From: Colletotrichum lupini
Lineage: Eukaryota; Ascomycota; Sordariomycetes; Glomerellales; Glomerellaceae
Assembly: GCF_023278565.1 (NCBI RefSeq)
Contig: NC_064681.1
Location: 1,302,001 to 1,366,000 of the forward strand
Reading direction: 5' to 3'
Length of the DNA stretch: 64,000 nucleotides
Shown piece after piece: positions 46,335 to 57,365 of the stretch. Both the position numbers and the translations under genes were made by a program. The stretch's first letter is position 1, and each line of letters begins with the position of its first letter. The notes beneath the pieces were generated by a model. It was not told the origin of the DNA. It searched no databases and saw only the letters and a program-made list of their open reading frames with translations.

Positions 46335-48287
46335 TCAGTCCGACTTTTTGCCCTTTGCTGCTGCTCCAGTGTTGCTCAAGCCTCGTCTCAAGACGGGCCC
46401 CTCTCCATCGCTCCTCCCACTGGAGCCAATCGTCATAGGCGCAGCGTCAAGCAAGCCTGTGCTGGTTACTCCGCCACTGGTTGCGGGCATAGGCAACCTT
46501 CCATCGTCACTGTTTGTATCAGTCAACTCGATGAGATCCAGATCATCTGGCTGACGGCTTCGGGACCCCAAGGTAGGCGTGCCCGGAGACTTTGCAAACG
46601 CGCCTCGAAGCCATGTCTCCACTGATGCTGCTGCGCGGTCTAAGCCAGAGCCTTGTCGGGACGTCGCTGATAGATCCTGTCCCTCATCGAAAGGACTTTC
46701 TACGATGCCGCTGCTGGAACCCGGCCGAAATCCAAAGTTTGCGGTCTCGGACCCCATTACGGAAATCGATGGCAGAGACTCGTCGATGGCGATACCGGGG
46801 AGATGCTTCTTCGCCCAAGAGTTTAAATAATCTTTCTCCGGTCCAGGTGCTCGTACACTTCGCCCCAACGAGCCTACGCCTCCGGGCCTCCTCATCCATG
46901 CTGGCCGGGTATCGCCTGCATCACTGCCCATCCTGCTTCTCGACGATGCCGGAGTCGATCGCCCTGGAGTGCCGGGTAGGTTTGGTCGACTGCTCAAGTT
47001 GCTCTGGCGTCGCGACGATGGCCTACCAACTTGCTCTGGGCTTTCTGTGAGTCCAGCTGTTATGGCCGCGGCATCGAGAGAGTGTCTCGGCGTCGAGATG
47101 CTTGAGGTGCTTCGGAGGCTCTTCTTCCGTCGTGGAGGGAAGTACCCAATCGTTTTGCTCGACACGCGGGCGATCTCGACTGGTTTTGGAACAGAGTCTA
47201 GTGCAACCCATCGAACGTGAGACCAAGGAGGCTCTTCTTGGTCATCGTTGTTGGAGAGTCGAGACGACGACCCGTTTTGAGTAGGCAGACTGAAGAAGTC
47301 GACTTGTTGTGGTTGTGCCGAGGTCTGCTTACCCCAGCCATGAGCGCTTCGAGGTTCCGGTGTTGGGGCTAGCAAGTCGACATTCTGCCCCTCGTGCGAG
47401 GGTGGCTCGCAAGGGCGACCCTTGACTTCGCATGCATCTACTGGTATGGCAAGCCACTTGCGCACCAGTATGTCTCTAGACCACAGGCCGTTTGCCTTTC
47501 TGAATGCGTCTTCGCGGCACCTGTACTTGAGCACTATGCCGGCATAGGTGTCAGTTGGTTGCACATGGTGTATATACACCAATTGATCTTGGACCTCTTC
47601 TTCCTGTGGTGCGTCCCTGGCGATTTCGTCCGAGTTTCTCTTCTTGTACTTGCCCGACACATCGAGGCCACCATTAACTCCGTCGTGACTTTCCAAAACG
47701 CTCGCTGTCCGGGCTGCCTTGAGGGCAGCATCTCTTTCTGCGAGAGAGCCTGCCGCAATGTCTCTCTGCGCAGGCCTACTATTGGGGGGCGGCGCTGGGC
47801 CCCAGTCTTTGGGAGCCTTTCGTGGCGGGGTAGAATAGTCTCTTTTCAAAGGATTGATGTTCGTCCGTCTCCCTTCCCTGTGATCTGACTCGTAGCCCGC
47901 ATCGTGGACACTTCCACCAGACAAGATGGAAGAAGCAAGCCCTTGGATAGAAGCCCAGCCTTGCGACCATGTTGTGTCGAGGAAACTGGCCGAGTTTGGT
48001 GCGGTGTTGTTTCGACGGGCGGCGGAGGATGCACTTCGAGCACCGGACTTGGAGGCATCGCGGGATAAGTGGCTGGATGGCATGGGACTTGGCTCACGGC
48101 TTGGTGAACGCAAGGCAGAAAAGGAAGCCGACAGCTTATCCAAGGGCCCTCCGCCAGTAGAGGAGTCCTCTGCAGTGCTGATGAGACGCCGGTTGCGTGG
48201 GCGGGCTTCGGCATCATGACGTGCTGGCATGAGGGCCGAAGAAGACATGTGTGATGTCGACCCGGCCGGGTTTAGGGAATCTGCCAT
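46335..48287 (-). CDS. Intracellular LysM-domain protein, function unknown
   Basis: A single-exon ORF of 650 residues with no signal peptide and no membrane segment. Residues 1-235 are S/R/P-rich and disordered. One LysM domain follows at about 238-284 (YIHHVQPTDTYAGIVLKYRC to RKWLAIPVDAC). After it come another 350 low-complexity residues containing RPAWMRRPGGVGSLGRSVR and an acidic patch (DDLDLIELTDTNSDDG). LysM modules bind N-acetylglucosamine polymers outside the cell, but the absence of a secretion signal argues against a chitin-binding effector. The layout resembles conserved cytosolic ascomycete LysM proteins of unknown role. The ATG at 48,287 is the first in frame after an upstream stop. 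Confidence 0.8.
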   Translation of the reverse strand: MADSLNPAGSTSHMSSSALMPARHDAEARPRNRRLISTAEDSSTGGGPLDKLSASFSALRSPSREPSPMPSSHLSRDASKSGARSASSAARRNNTAPNSASFLDTTWSQGWASIQGLASSILSGGSVHDAGYESDHREGRRTNINPLKRDYSTPPRKAPKDWGPAPPPNSRPAQRDIAAGSLAERDAALKAARTASVLESHDGVNGGLDVSGKYKKRNSDEIARDAPQEEEVQDQLVYIHHVQPTDTYAGIVLKYRCREDAFRKANGLWSRDILVRKWLAIPVDACEVKGRPCEPPSHEGQNVDLLAPTPEPRSAHGWGKQTSAQPQQVDFFSLPTQNGSSSRLSNNDDQEEPPWSHVRWVALDSVPKPVEIARVSSKTIGYFPPRRKKSLRSTSSISTPRHSLDAAAITAGLTESPEQVGRPSSRRQSNLSSRPNLPGTPGRSTPASSRSRMGSDAGDTRPAWMRRPGGVGSLGRSVRAPGPEKDYLNSWAKKHLPGIAIDESLPSISVMGSETANFGFRPGSSSGIVESPFDEGQDLSATSRQGSGLDRAAASVETWLRGAFAKSPGTPTLGSRSRQPDDLDLIELTDTNSDDGRLPMPATSGGVTSTGLLDAAPMTIGSSGRSDGEGPVLRRGLSNTGAAAKGKKSD

Positions 48288-49767
48288 GATGGAGCAAGGC
48301 CGCCCACCTCGTCGCTTGGGTGGTAGGCAGTTGAAAGGGAGGGCATCAGCGCGTGGCTTCGATCATCGACAGTATTCGGTCGCTTGGAAGACGGTAATAT
48401 GCGATCTGGGTCGGCAGCGCCGTGGGCGACTTCGGAGTAGGAAGCACAGAAGGTTGAAAGCGGTAGGTCGAAGGAGCGGGCGATAAAGTATGTGTTTCGG
48501 TCAAGGCGGATTAAGTTCACAGGGGACGTCAGAGTGTCGCTCTCGCGTGTATCTCGAAGGGAAGAACAGCTGAGGCCAAGGGAGGAGCAGGTGTAGTAGT
48601 CGTTGGTTGGTTGAGGAATGAATGGATGGAAGTGATGTATGATGGCCGAATGGATGGACAATTGGAACCGTGGTCGTGTACCTTTTCTTTAGCGTATGCA
48701 GTAGCAGCCAGCATGGGAAGCAAGCAGTGACAAGCAGCAGCGGACGGGAAGCGGTGGTAGGATGGCGACCGTGGGTGGTGGCAGCAGGAGCGAACCGCAT
48801 GTGCGTATGCGATACTGTGGACGGGTAGGGAGTATGGGCACCTCTCCACTGGGCTAAGTGTCCTTCTACGTATGTATTGAAGTGCTGAGGCGGCGGGCTG
48901 CACTGTGGCCCGTCGAGAGATGTGGGCCGGGGTTTGTCAAGGGACTTGAAAGGACGGGACCCTTGGCCAGCCGCCAAAGACGACGCAATCACGCACTCAG
49001 AACTCTCTGGAAGGCAAGGTACCTCACCTCCGAACCTCGTGGCTCAAGGTACTTACAAGTAGGTAATGTAGGTAAGGTACCTTAGGTGCCGAGGACTGCT
49101 TGTGGCTCCTTGTCCTATCCGTACTGAAATGATTAGCGGTCCTTTCAGTGGGGACGAACAGGTGGCATTCCTGCAATCCCCTCCCCCCAATTCGCTTGAG
49201 GCCTGGGCTGTTTGAGAAGTCCCAAGTTAGCGGCTTACGGACATGAGTTCCCAGCGGTGGTGGGGGCGGATAATGGGGAAAGGGACATGACTGCCAGTCT
49301 TAATTACTGGAGAGACCTGGGAGAGTCATGTTCGTGGCTCGGCCACCCACCACCTGTGGTAATCAATTCGTCCCCTTGGAGTCTTGAAGTCCTGCTCCTC
49401 CGCTGGCCGAGGACATGAACCGTGCAGGGTACTTCCACTCCTCCGACTCGACGTTCCGCCCGGCTCCCAGCGGCCCCACTCAAACACTTTGTGCGAGCTC
49501 ACGGTCGCGACAGGTACCTCTTTTTTCCCCCATATTGCAGAACTCCGAAGTACGAAGCTCGATTGGAATCCCGATTCTGGCGCAGCGCAGAGAGCTCTGG
49601 TGTAGACTGCCACGACCATGCTCGCTACGCGTTGCAATCGCATTATCGTTAGTCGCGTACCATCAAGCAAGTTTCAGTAGCGGGCAGCAAACGATACAGC
49701 GTTTACCCATGCCGAACGATCGAACCCTTTGCGACGTCTTTCGACCCTGACCACACCCCAGCTTGCG
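48288..49767. promoter_or_regulatory. Divergent promoter region with a second GGTACC/CCTTAGGT cluster
   Basis: It separates the LysM-protein gene (-) and ARV1 (+). At 49,015-49,090 the words AAGGTACCTCACC, AAGGTACTTAC, GTAGGTAAGGTACCTTAGG recur, echoing the cluster at 9,238-9,455. Short ORFs on both strands look like shadows of compositional bias. No gene is called. Confidence 0.45.
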
Positions 49768-50761
49768 ATGCCGATTTGTATCGAGTGCCGCCATCCGGTC
49801 AAGACCCTATGGACCAAATACTCCAACGCTGACGACAAGTCGAGCGGTCACAACATCCGCCTGACCGTTTGCAGAAATTGCGGCCACTTTTGCGACAAAT
49901 ACGTCGAGCACGACTTCGTGGTGCTGTTCATCGATCTCGTTCTGATTAAACCCCAGGTCTATCGTCATCTATTGCACAATACCTTGATGAAGGATGACGA
50001 CCGTTTTGATGTAAGTCGTGGGGGAATTTGTGCTAGTACTATCTGCAAGACCCTCGCTGACGTTATTTCCTACGCAGTCATCCATCGTACGACTCGGCAT
50101 CCTTTTGCTTCTATTCGACGTCTACTTGACATGGGCGCGCATTGAGAAGCAGACGGTGCCCATCTCTGCTCGGGGCGAGGGCGCCAACCTGGGCAGCTTG
50201 GCACAACAGTCTATCGTGTCCCAATATTTCTTCTTCCGTATGTATCATGAAGCATGCTGAGGGCTGACTCAGATGGAAGAAACTAATGTTCCGGCAGTCA
50301 TCCTGTGCGCTTTGTCGACATTTGCCTTTCATATGAGCATTCGCTTCCTGACTTCGTCCAAGTTCTCCCCGCTCAACTTTTTCAACATCTTGCCACGATA
50401 TTCGCGTCCGAATTCCGTCTCGACCGCACTCCTCGTCTCGTCTTCGACCAAGCTATTTCCGATACTCATGGTCATATGGCAGTACGATGTCCCAGCTGCG
50501 GCTCGGTCGCTGGGCTGGGCCGTCGTAGCAAACAACGTCGAGGCCCTTCGTATTCTGCTGGATTGCGGCTACGGCGTTGCCACTTTGCTTGCCACGCTGG
50601 GAGCTCTAGCCCGGTGGACAGTGGGACGTAGTGTTCTCTGGGCTGCCGGGCTAGATGGAGTGGATTCCATCGGAGAGACGAGCATTGCTGCAGATGGCAA
50701 AGCCCTCTGGGCTCTGTTGATGTACGTGAGGGAGTGGGCAAGCGATCTAGCCGCAGGGTAA
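49768..50761 (+). CDS. ARV1: Arv1-type sterol/GPI homeostasis membrane protein
   Basis: Exons 49768-50010, 50078-50237 and 50298-50761, with introns of 67 and 60 bp, give 288 residues. The N-terminal zinc-ribbon-like Arv1 homology domain has Cys4, Cys7, Cys35 and Cys38 (MPICIEC, then VCRNCGHFCDKYVEHD). It is followed by the typical FVVLFIDLVLIKPQVYRHLL. Three or four membrane segments follow (SIVRLGILLLLFDVYLTW; FFFLILCALSTFAFHM; C-terminal hydrophobic pair). Arv1 resides in the ER and affects sterol distribution, sphingolipids and GPI synthesis; MCD4, another GPI-pathway gene, lies in the same window, but they are not neighbours. The ATG at 49,768 directly precedes the first zinc-binding cysteine. 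Confidence 0.92.
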
Positions 50762-51127
50762 CAGGCAGTATATAGCTGTAGAAGCCAGGCAAAGGACATG
50801 CATGTGTAATATGTACCAGCCGGCATTGCGTGAATTGATGTTGCATAACTAGCCGTCTTGCCATTTCAGGTGCCTACCCAATCCATCCATGATCCCCATC
50901 GCCACCGGACTAGTATCATCTGTCGGCATCTTGAGCTACAGATGCGAGGCGGCACTCTTCAACAGCCATTCACGCGCCGTTCGTTCTATATGACAGAACC
51001 CTAACAAGCCCCTTAACGCCGTCCTTATGAAGTTGCAGTTGTGTAAAATCGATAATAGTACATCGCACCCATGGCGTTGCATCTCGCTCTCTTTCGCCCT
51101 TCCACCGTCACCTCGAATAACAGGTCG
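50762..51127. other. Convergent intergenic region
   Basis: 366 bp between the ARV1 and V-ATPase subunit e stops; presumably the 3' UTRs. Nothing else is visible. Confidence 0.5.
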
Positions 51128-51521
51128 TCAATGGTGCACGGCGCTCTCTCGGAGGTTGCTGCGTTTGGGTTCGATCAAGGGGTGAAGTTGGGCGAGGAAC
51201 GTGATGGCCCACATGAGATAGCAGCATGCGAGGGCAAGGAGGAGGGAGGATCTCCAGATGCTGTAGATGATGGTCAGCTGTGTGTCTCTGTCGCAGTGAC
51301 GCATGGAATAGTAGTTCTCCGATTGCGGCATTTTGCTTCGGGTAGAGGGATAACATACATCTGCGTGTCGCCCTTGGGAGACAAGAACCATGCGCCAGCG
51401 CCCATCGCGACGACGATGACGAGACCGACGAAGATGCTGTACCTATTGTTCTCTCACGTCAACACACATCGATCGCCAGAGTACGCTCGTCTATGGGAGG
51501 GGGAACACACCCTTGCGCCAT
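51128..51521 (-). CDS. VMA9: V-type H+-ATPase subunit e (Vma9)
   Basis: A tiny three-exon gene: 51511-51521 (11 nt), 51359-51436 and 51128-51260, with introns of 74 and 98 bp; 73 residues. Spliced it begins MAQGIFVGLVIVVAMGAGAW, then FLSPKGDTQIIWRSS, then LLLALACCYLMWAITFLAQL, and ends HPLIEPKRSNLRESAVHH. Two membrane helices, the SPKG loop and the CYLMWAITFLAQ-HPLI-P-R motif identify subunit e of the V-ATPase Vo sector, which is needed for assembly of the proton pump on vacuole and endomembranes. For intron 2 the acceptor at 51,261 was chosen because the earlier one (ACACACAG) gives an immediate stop. The length is typical. The overlapping plus-strand ORF at 51,071-51,589 is a shadow. Confidence 0.9.
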
Positions 51522-51981
51522 TTTTGCTGCTTGATTCGGAAGAGGGTGTGATTTTGGTGGATGTGCAGGTATGTCGGGTTTCGCGTTGATGTCGTCGTGC
51601 TGCTTCGTCGATTGCTTCTGTCGTCGTTGGGAAGGCTGAGCTAGGTAGGAGGTCCTGGACGTCAGTTGTGGGTGCAGCTGTCGGCGCAGTGCACCAGCCG
51701 GCAGCTCGACCGTTGCTGGTGCTTAGTCATTCCCGTCTCTCCACCTGGTCTTCCAGCCTGCAAGAACCAATGCAAGTATTTTGTTAGTCAATTTTCATGT
51801 CACTAGTACTATATCCTATAACTCGAGGTTTGAGTAATATACGTCTTTCACTTCACGTCATGCAACTAAATCAGACTCAATATTCTTGTATCATTTTTTT
51901 TTTTTCATTTTACATGATGTTGTGCATTAGTCTTTGATCTGATGCCCTTTGAGCCATGTCTCTAGCATCTAGGGCCCTTGC
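51522..51981. other. Intergenic region
   Basis: It lies between two minus-strand genes and carries the subunit e promoter. A long T run occurs near 51,896-51,906. No gene is recognised. Confidence 0.45.
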
Positions 51982-52975
51982 TCAAGAGTCGTTCTCGTAC
52001 TTGAGGCCAGCTTCCTTTCTTACGGCGCCGTAGATGCCGGCCATATCACCTGATGGTCCTACGTGCTCCTTGACAATCTGTAGGTGCCTATCGGCGTTTT
52101 CAATATTTGGCAGCCGTGTCCCTGCGGCTTTGGCAATAGCCATGGCGTGCCCGGCGTCTTTCCTTGCCAAATCAACGGCGAAGAGCGGTTCCTCCCTCTT
52201 GTAATAGTCACCCTCCAACATGCGCACCGAGTACGCAGGGTAAGGGCTGCCACCGAACATGGCGTCGACAAACTGCTTCACGTAGCCAGTCCCGAGCCCG
52301 CTCTTCTCGGCAGCCACATAGGTCTCAGCGAGCTGCTCGACCATGCCCAGGATGACGGTGTTACCCAGCACCTTCAACGTCGACGCCTTGTGGTACGGCT
52401 CGTCAGCCATGTTGATCTCGCGAGCCGCCATGGCATCGATATAGGGCCGGATCTTCTCGATCGAGGCCTTGGGCCCGGCAAGCACCAAGGTAGCGTTGCC
52501 AGCTGCTACCATGGCGGGTGCTCCGAACACGGGCGCGCAGATGAACTCGGCGCCCTTGTCCAGCACCGCCTTCGCGGCCGCTTCTGAAGCGCCGGGAGCT
52601 ATGGTTGAGCACTCGACAAAGACTTTGCCCTCAAGTTTCTGCTGGGATGCGGTTGCGAAGATTTCCTCTACTGCCTGGTCGTTGGCGACACATGTGAAGA
52701 TGATGTCGGCCTGCGCGATGGCGTCCCCAAGCGCCTCGACGACCTGAGTCTTACCGGCGGGCAGGCTCTGGCTCAGTTCCGTGGCCCGCTTGGTGGTGCG
52801 GTTGTAGATGAGGAGTGGTTTGTCAAGTTTGGACTTTTCCGCAATGTTTTTACACATACCCTGAGCTGGTGAGCTCGCATATCACAATCGGAACGGGGTT
52901 TTGCGACTCAAAACTCCGGGTACGACTCACCCTGCCGATGTTGCCGAGGCCGATCCAAAGGAGTGTCTGAGCCAT
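51982..52975 (-). CDS. NAD(P)-dependent beta-hydroxyacid dehydrogenase (3-hydroxyisobutyrate dehydrogenase-like)
   Basis: Exons 52931-52975 and 51982-52860, with a 70-bp intron, give 307 residues. Exon 1 encodes the Rossmann start MAQTLLWIGLGNIGR, a GxGxxG nucleotide-binding loop. The second exon continues GMCKNIAEK, YNRTTKRA, then FVECSTIAPGASEAAAKAV (the substrate-binding signature region) and KVLGNTVILGMVEQLAET, where the Lys-(x3)-N pattern supplies the catalytic lysine region. The architecture is the 6-phosphogluconate/3-hydroxyisobutyrate dehydrogenase superfamily: an N-terminal Rossmann fold and an all-helical C-terminal domain. There is no obvious mitochondrial targeting peptide, so it is probably cytosolic. 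The substrate is not determined; glyoxylate or succinic semialdehyde reductase activity is equally possible. Confidence 0.85.
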
Positions 52976-54498
52976 TGTGAAGTGTGGTGTTTTGAAGATG
53001 ACTGTGGTTGACAAGGATGGCTAGTAGTAGATGAGGTTAGAAAAGAATTATGCTATTGTAAAATTCAGTGGAATACAAGAAGTCAAGAGAGAAGTGTGTC
53101 GTTAATGAGAATGCAATGCAAGAGAAATTCAATGTAGTTGGTGACATGTAAGCGGCGGCATTAACATGCCGGAAAGCCCCTCAGGGTCTCGGTCAGTTGA
53201 GTTTGAAGAGCGAGGTGACGACAACGGCTTTGCCCGAGCGGGGTTGCTTCGGTTCATCATAGAGACCACAGCGGCACTTTCATCGGTAACTTGGGACAAA
53301 CAATGGCCGCTAAGAAATTGGCTAGCATAGGTAGTGTATAGATAAGAGCATCTCGAGGTTAATGGAACGGCAATATGCCAATATTAACTAAGGCCAGGTA
53401 AGGCGGGTTGTCAAGTCACTTAGTTCTATTCTACGGCGTCTTAACAGTAGTTGAAGACGAATGATCAACCAACGGGCTTACAACTTTGCTCCACTGCATA
53501 GTACGCTTTACAACTTATTCGGGATCTTTTTTTCCACGCCAACGGAGCTCAGACGGCGGGAGCGCGTGCGGAGTTGAGCAAGGCAGTCCGGTCGATTAGT
53601 GTACATCTACGGCTGTTCCCGTCCTCGCAGCTGTGCCTTGGGGTGCCAAGCAGTGAGAGAGTCTTACTTTACTAGAATGCCTGTACCTTTGTTGGTTGAC
53701 GGCCGTTAGTGTAAGTCGTGCGAAGCTGCCGCTCATGAGGTTCCTTTCCTGCCCCTCGTCACATGCGAGCCATTTTTTCAACATGTAAGCAATTGCATCG
53801 GCAGTGCGCGGTAAGAGATGAACCGCGCCAATTATTGAGGTTTTTTTGCGATTGGTGATTTGTCTTCTCTTACCTCGTCTGCTTGTCCGACAGCTCGCCT
53901 CGGTGCTCCGGTAATACTTGACGGTCGCCGATGGCGGTCCCCATGATGGAGACGTATCTGTTCTTATCGTCTTATCAGTACGCCCTTTGGTAGGTCACCT
54001 TGACTCACAAAGTGGGAATTTCTCGGTCGGGGGGACAGGGCGGGTTGCAGTTCGTGCTCTCCCGGCCTAAGCCAAGGTCCCTTTCCCTTCGTCACCGACT
54101 CTTAAACTCTGCCCGACATTGTTCCTGCAACTTCATTCAGACCGGCGCGATTCAGTGCTCAGACAGGTCCCAAGGACAATCCGGCAGTCAGTATCATGGC
54201 TGTCTGAAGGGATGGATCTGCTTTGACCCGCCCGTCTCTCACGACGCTGCTATTAAGCTGTCTCTAATCGGCTGGTGACTTGATCACAGACACCAGCTTC
54301 TTTTATTGTCTTCACTTGCTTCAATATTATATCTGCTCTTGCTTCTCCCCCTCACGAAGGAACAACAGGATTGTGTTCAATCCGGACTTATTATCAAACA
54401 TCAAACTGCCTCGCCTTCTATTCGCTCATCACATTGCCACTGTAGGCCAACGAAGCACATCACGGGCATGCCCTACACTTCTCGCCGTTATCGGTAAG
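52976..54498. promoter_or_regulatory. Divergent promoter region; 9-codon uORF abuts the NAGS start
   Basis: 1.5 kb between the dehydrogenase (-) and N-acetylglutamate synthase (+). The final 31 bases contain a short upstream ORF at 54,468-54,497 (ATG CCC TAC ACT, then TAA) encoding MPYTSRRYR. It ends one base before the NAGS ATG (TAAGATG). The rest shows no gene. Confidence 0.55.
54468..54497 (+). promoter_or_regulatory. uORF (9 codons) upstream of N-acetylglutamate synthase
   Basis: It encodes MPYTSRRYR followed by TAA, in a different frame from the main ORF, with one base between the uORF stop and the main ATG. Three of nine residues are Arg. Its length is unlike the 24-residue arginine attenuator peptide of the carbamoyl-phosphate synthase small subunit, so any regulatory role is inference. 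Confidence 0.5.
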
Positions 54499-56620
54499 AT
54501 GCGGTCTCCAGCGTTGAAGCAAGCAAGCAACCTGGTTGCAAGGGTATGCGTTCAAACTCTTAATTCCATCACGTCTTCCAATCGTCGTGCCCAGGCCTTA
54601 CAAGCTTCATATTAGGCACCGTTCGCCCTCGACTCTTACAGCCCGCCCAATTGCAGACTTTACCACCGCCCGCGGTTAGGAGGCACGCGCCAAGAAGAAG
54701 CCTTACAAAGTGCCCTTTCAGCAGTCCGCCACTCATCCAGCAATCAGGCCCGCGAGAGGCAACGAGCTGAAGACAGAGTACTTATTGAACTCCTGCTCCG
54801 TTTCTTCTTTCAATCTCTGACATGAGCTGCAGGACTTTATTGTATCAGTCTTAGAGGCCTCGGCCACTCGTCGTGATGCCAAAGGCTACCTTCAAAAATA
54901 TGCCCCTCAGTCCGGCGAGGATGGATCCAAAAAGCGCAAAGTTTCCAAGTCGCAAGAGGGACCTGACCAAACTTATTCATCCGTTCGAGTCATCAATCAG
55001 GCGCCCAAATTCATCCAAGGCACTGAGTTTAAGGCCGAAACCGCCATTCCTGATGGCGAACCCATCAATTTGGCAATTGTCAAGATACGCCTTCCTCAGG
55101 ATGTTGACGACGAGATGCTGAATGCTATCGCCAAAACCCTGACCCAACTTAGGAAATTGGGACTCGTGAGCCTTATTGTCCTCGATGGAGGGCAAATATC
55201 GTCCCGAAAGCTTCTTCGGGAGCAGTCATGGAGAGTCCAGCAAGCCATTGAGACATTTGGCGAGCCAGGGAGCATTCTGCTCGATCAGTGCATTGCCGAG
55301 GCTGAGTCGCAGACAGCGCAAACGAAGGGGTTCATGCCTTCGGGCGTTTATATCCAACACCCGCACCTTCTGCTGCGAGCTCTGCGAGACAATGCGATTG
55401 TTGTAGTACCTCCAGTCACCATGGCACACAACATGAAGAGTATCGACGTGGTGGACGCTGACGAAACCATCATTGCGCTGACCAAGTTTTTCTGTGGTCT
55501 TCAATTCAACGCCTCCGAAAGCCCCGTTGGAGCGCCTGACTCCAGTCTCAGCCCTGGTGCCAAGGTCGCCTCAGTCGAAAAGGTCATCATCCTAGACCCA
55601 GCTGGAGGCACACCTCTGTCGGATGCACATGATGATTCGTGCCATCGATACATCAACTTGGACCAGGAATTCGAAGGCATCATGTATGGCCTCACGCACC
55701 CTACAGGATCAGAAGCGCGGCGAGGTAAATACTCCGAGAGTGTGCGCCAGCTCCACGCCCGTAACCTCGACCTTTCAAAGAAGGTGCTTGCGATGTTGCC
55801 CTCGACTTCTTCTGCCATAATCAGCACCCCGTCTGCTGCAGCAAACAAGCCGATCCGGCAGTTTACAAGCGTCACAACACGTAACCGGCAAAACCCTTTG
55901 ATTCACAACCTCCTAACAGACAAGCCAGTATTTTCATCGTCACTACCGCTTGACCGCGTCCGCTCTGGGAAAAAGGGTGACATGGCGTCCGGCGAGACCC
56001 ATGTGGCAACTTTGGTCAAACGCGGCATGCCACTTACAGTCTATCCTGATCCCACAATCAGTGCCTGGGTGCCCCCACGACCGGGCGGCCCTCGCTTGAG
56101 GCTCACAGACACCTGTATAGACATGCCACGACTAGTCAATCTCATTAACGACTCCTTCAACCGGGAATTGGACGTTGAACACTACTTGGAGCGTGTCAAC
56201 GAGAACCTGGCCGGTATCATCATTGCAGGAGAGTACGAGGGTGGAGCAATTCTGACCTGGGAGAAGCCTTTCGGGCTGGATGAGGAGACTGCATACAAGA
56301 CCGCTCGACTGGTTCCGTACTTGGATAAGTTTGCGGTTCTCAAGAGCCGCCAGGGAAGTGGCGGAGTTGCAGATGTGGTTTTCAACGCCATGGTCAGAGG
56401 CTGCTTCCCAGAAGGCGTCTGCTGGCGTAGCCGACAGGACAACCCCGTCAATAAGTGGTATTTTGAGAGATCTCTGGGCACATGGAAACTCAAGGACACC
56501 AACTGGACCATGTTCTGGACAACGCCACACCTCCCACTAAGCGACCCGAAGCTATTGGATTACGAGAACGTTTGTCGTTACATTGAACCATCTTGGGCAG
56601 ACACAAAGCCGCCGGACTAA
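54499..56620 (+). CDS. ARG2: N-acetylglutamate synthase, mitochondrial
   Basis: Exons 54499-54543, 54616-54777 and 54833-56620 give 664 residues. Intron 1 (72 bp) removes an in-frame TAG; intron 2 (55 bp, GTACTT donor) removes TGA. The N-terminus MRSPALKQASNLVAR is basic and hydroxylated, as in a mitochondrial presequence. SVLEASATRRDAKGYLQKY is the conserved entry to the amino-acid-kinase-like domain (about 80-440; NLAIVKIRLPQDVDDEML, LVSLIVLDGG). The C-terminal GNAT/NAT domain spans about 490-650, with LNENLAGIII-like VNENLAGIIIAGEYEGGAIL, SRQGSGGVADVVFNAMV (acetyl-CoA loop region) and NKWYFERSLGTWKL. The enzyme makes N-acetylglutamate, the first step of arginine synthesis (yeast ARG2, Neurospora arg-14). 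The upstream uORF suggests translational control. Intron 2 is the least certain boundary. Confidence 0.88.
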
Positions 56621-57365
56621 GACCTCCAGGAGTGGCTCTGAAGAGGAGTTCCCTGTGGCAGTATTACCATTGGAATGGGTGGGGGTCAGATGAAGCCATA
56701 TTCATAAAAAGAGAAATAAAAAATCCGAGATCAACGTTAATTTCTATGCGTGTCACACATGAATATTCTTAGCTGAGCCGTTGTGAATATCTATCCGTCG
56801 ACGCCACTGGCTTACATGTGGGACTTAGTTGAAGGACGGTCATCAAGCAAGGTACCTAGCTATTCTTTGAAAGTACGGCAAAGGAAACGTGCATGTAAGC
56901 AAGGCCTATAGTTTCCACCTGGGACCAAGAACCTACCCAGCTAGAATCTGCAGGACAAACTGCTGCTGGATATTTCTAAGTAAGGTAAGGCAAGGGAGGG
57001 ATGCATCCACCAACTACGAGGAGACAGTCACGACAGTGCCATCCAAAGATGCGTAAGTACGTACCGAAAGGTGTTCCATAAATCACGTGCGCTAGTGTGC
57101 GCCCATTCCCTGCTGGACCGATCCACCTGGCCAGCTGCCCCTGGGTAGCTTGTGACAGCATGCTGGAGGTTGCTGTGCAGCCAATTTAACATACTGGATA
57201 CCTGTCTATCTTGCTTCAGGTCGCAGGCAGGCACGAGGCAGAACTCCCGCATCTACAACCCACCTCAACCCGTTCAACAGGCACTATCGTCAGTGCCGAC
57301 TTTCCCGCAGCGACCGAGTTGTTTTCTTTTCCCACCTAACTTTGTCCCATCAAACCACCGCCAAG
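56621..57365. other. Intergenic region
   Basis: 745 bp between the NAGS stop and the BAR-protein start. It contains dispersed AAGGTACCTAG (about 56,849) and AAGTAAGGTAAGG (about 56,978) words. No gene is recognised. Confidence 0.45.

Noticed and set aside
51071..51589. 172-codon plus-strand ORF
   Set aside because: Overlaps, in antisense, all three exons of the clearly recognisable V-ATPase subunit e gene.
54544..54832. N-acetylglutamate synthase as a pseudogene because of in-frame TAG and TGA
   Set aside because: Both stops fall in segments with GTATGC/TATTAG and GTACTT/CTGCAG borders whose removal keeps the frame and joins conserved segments.
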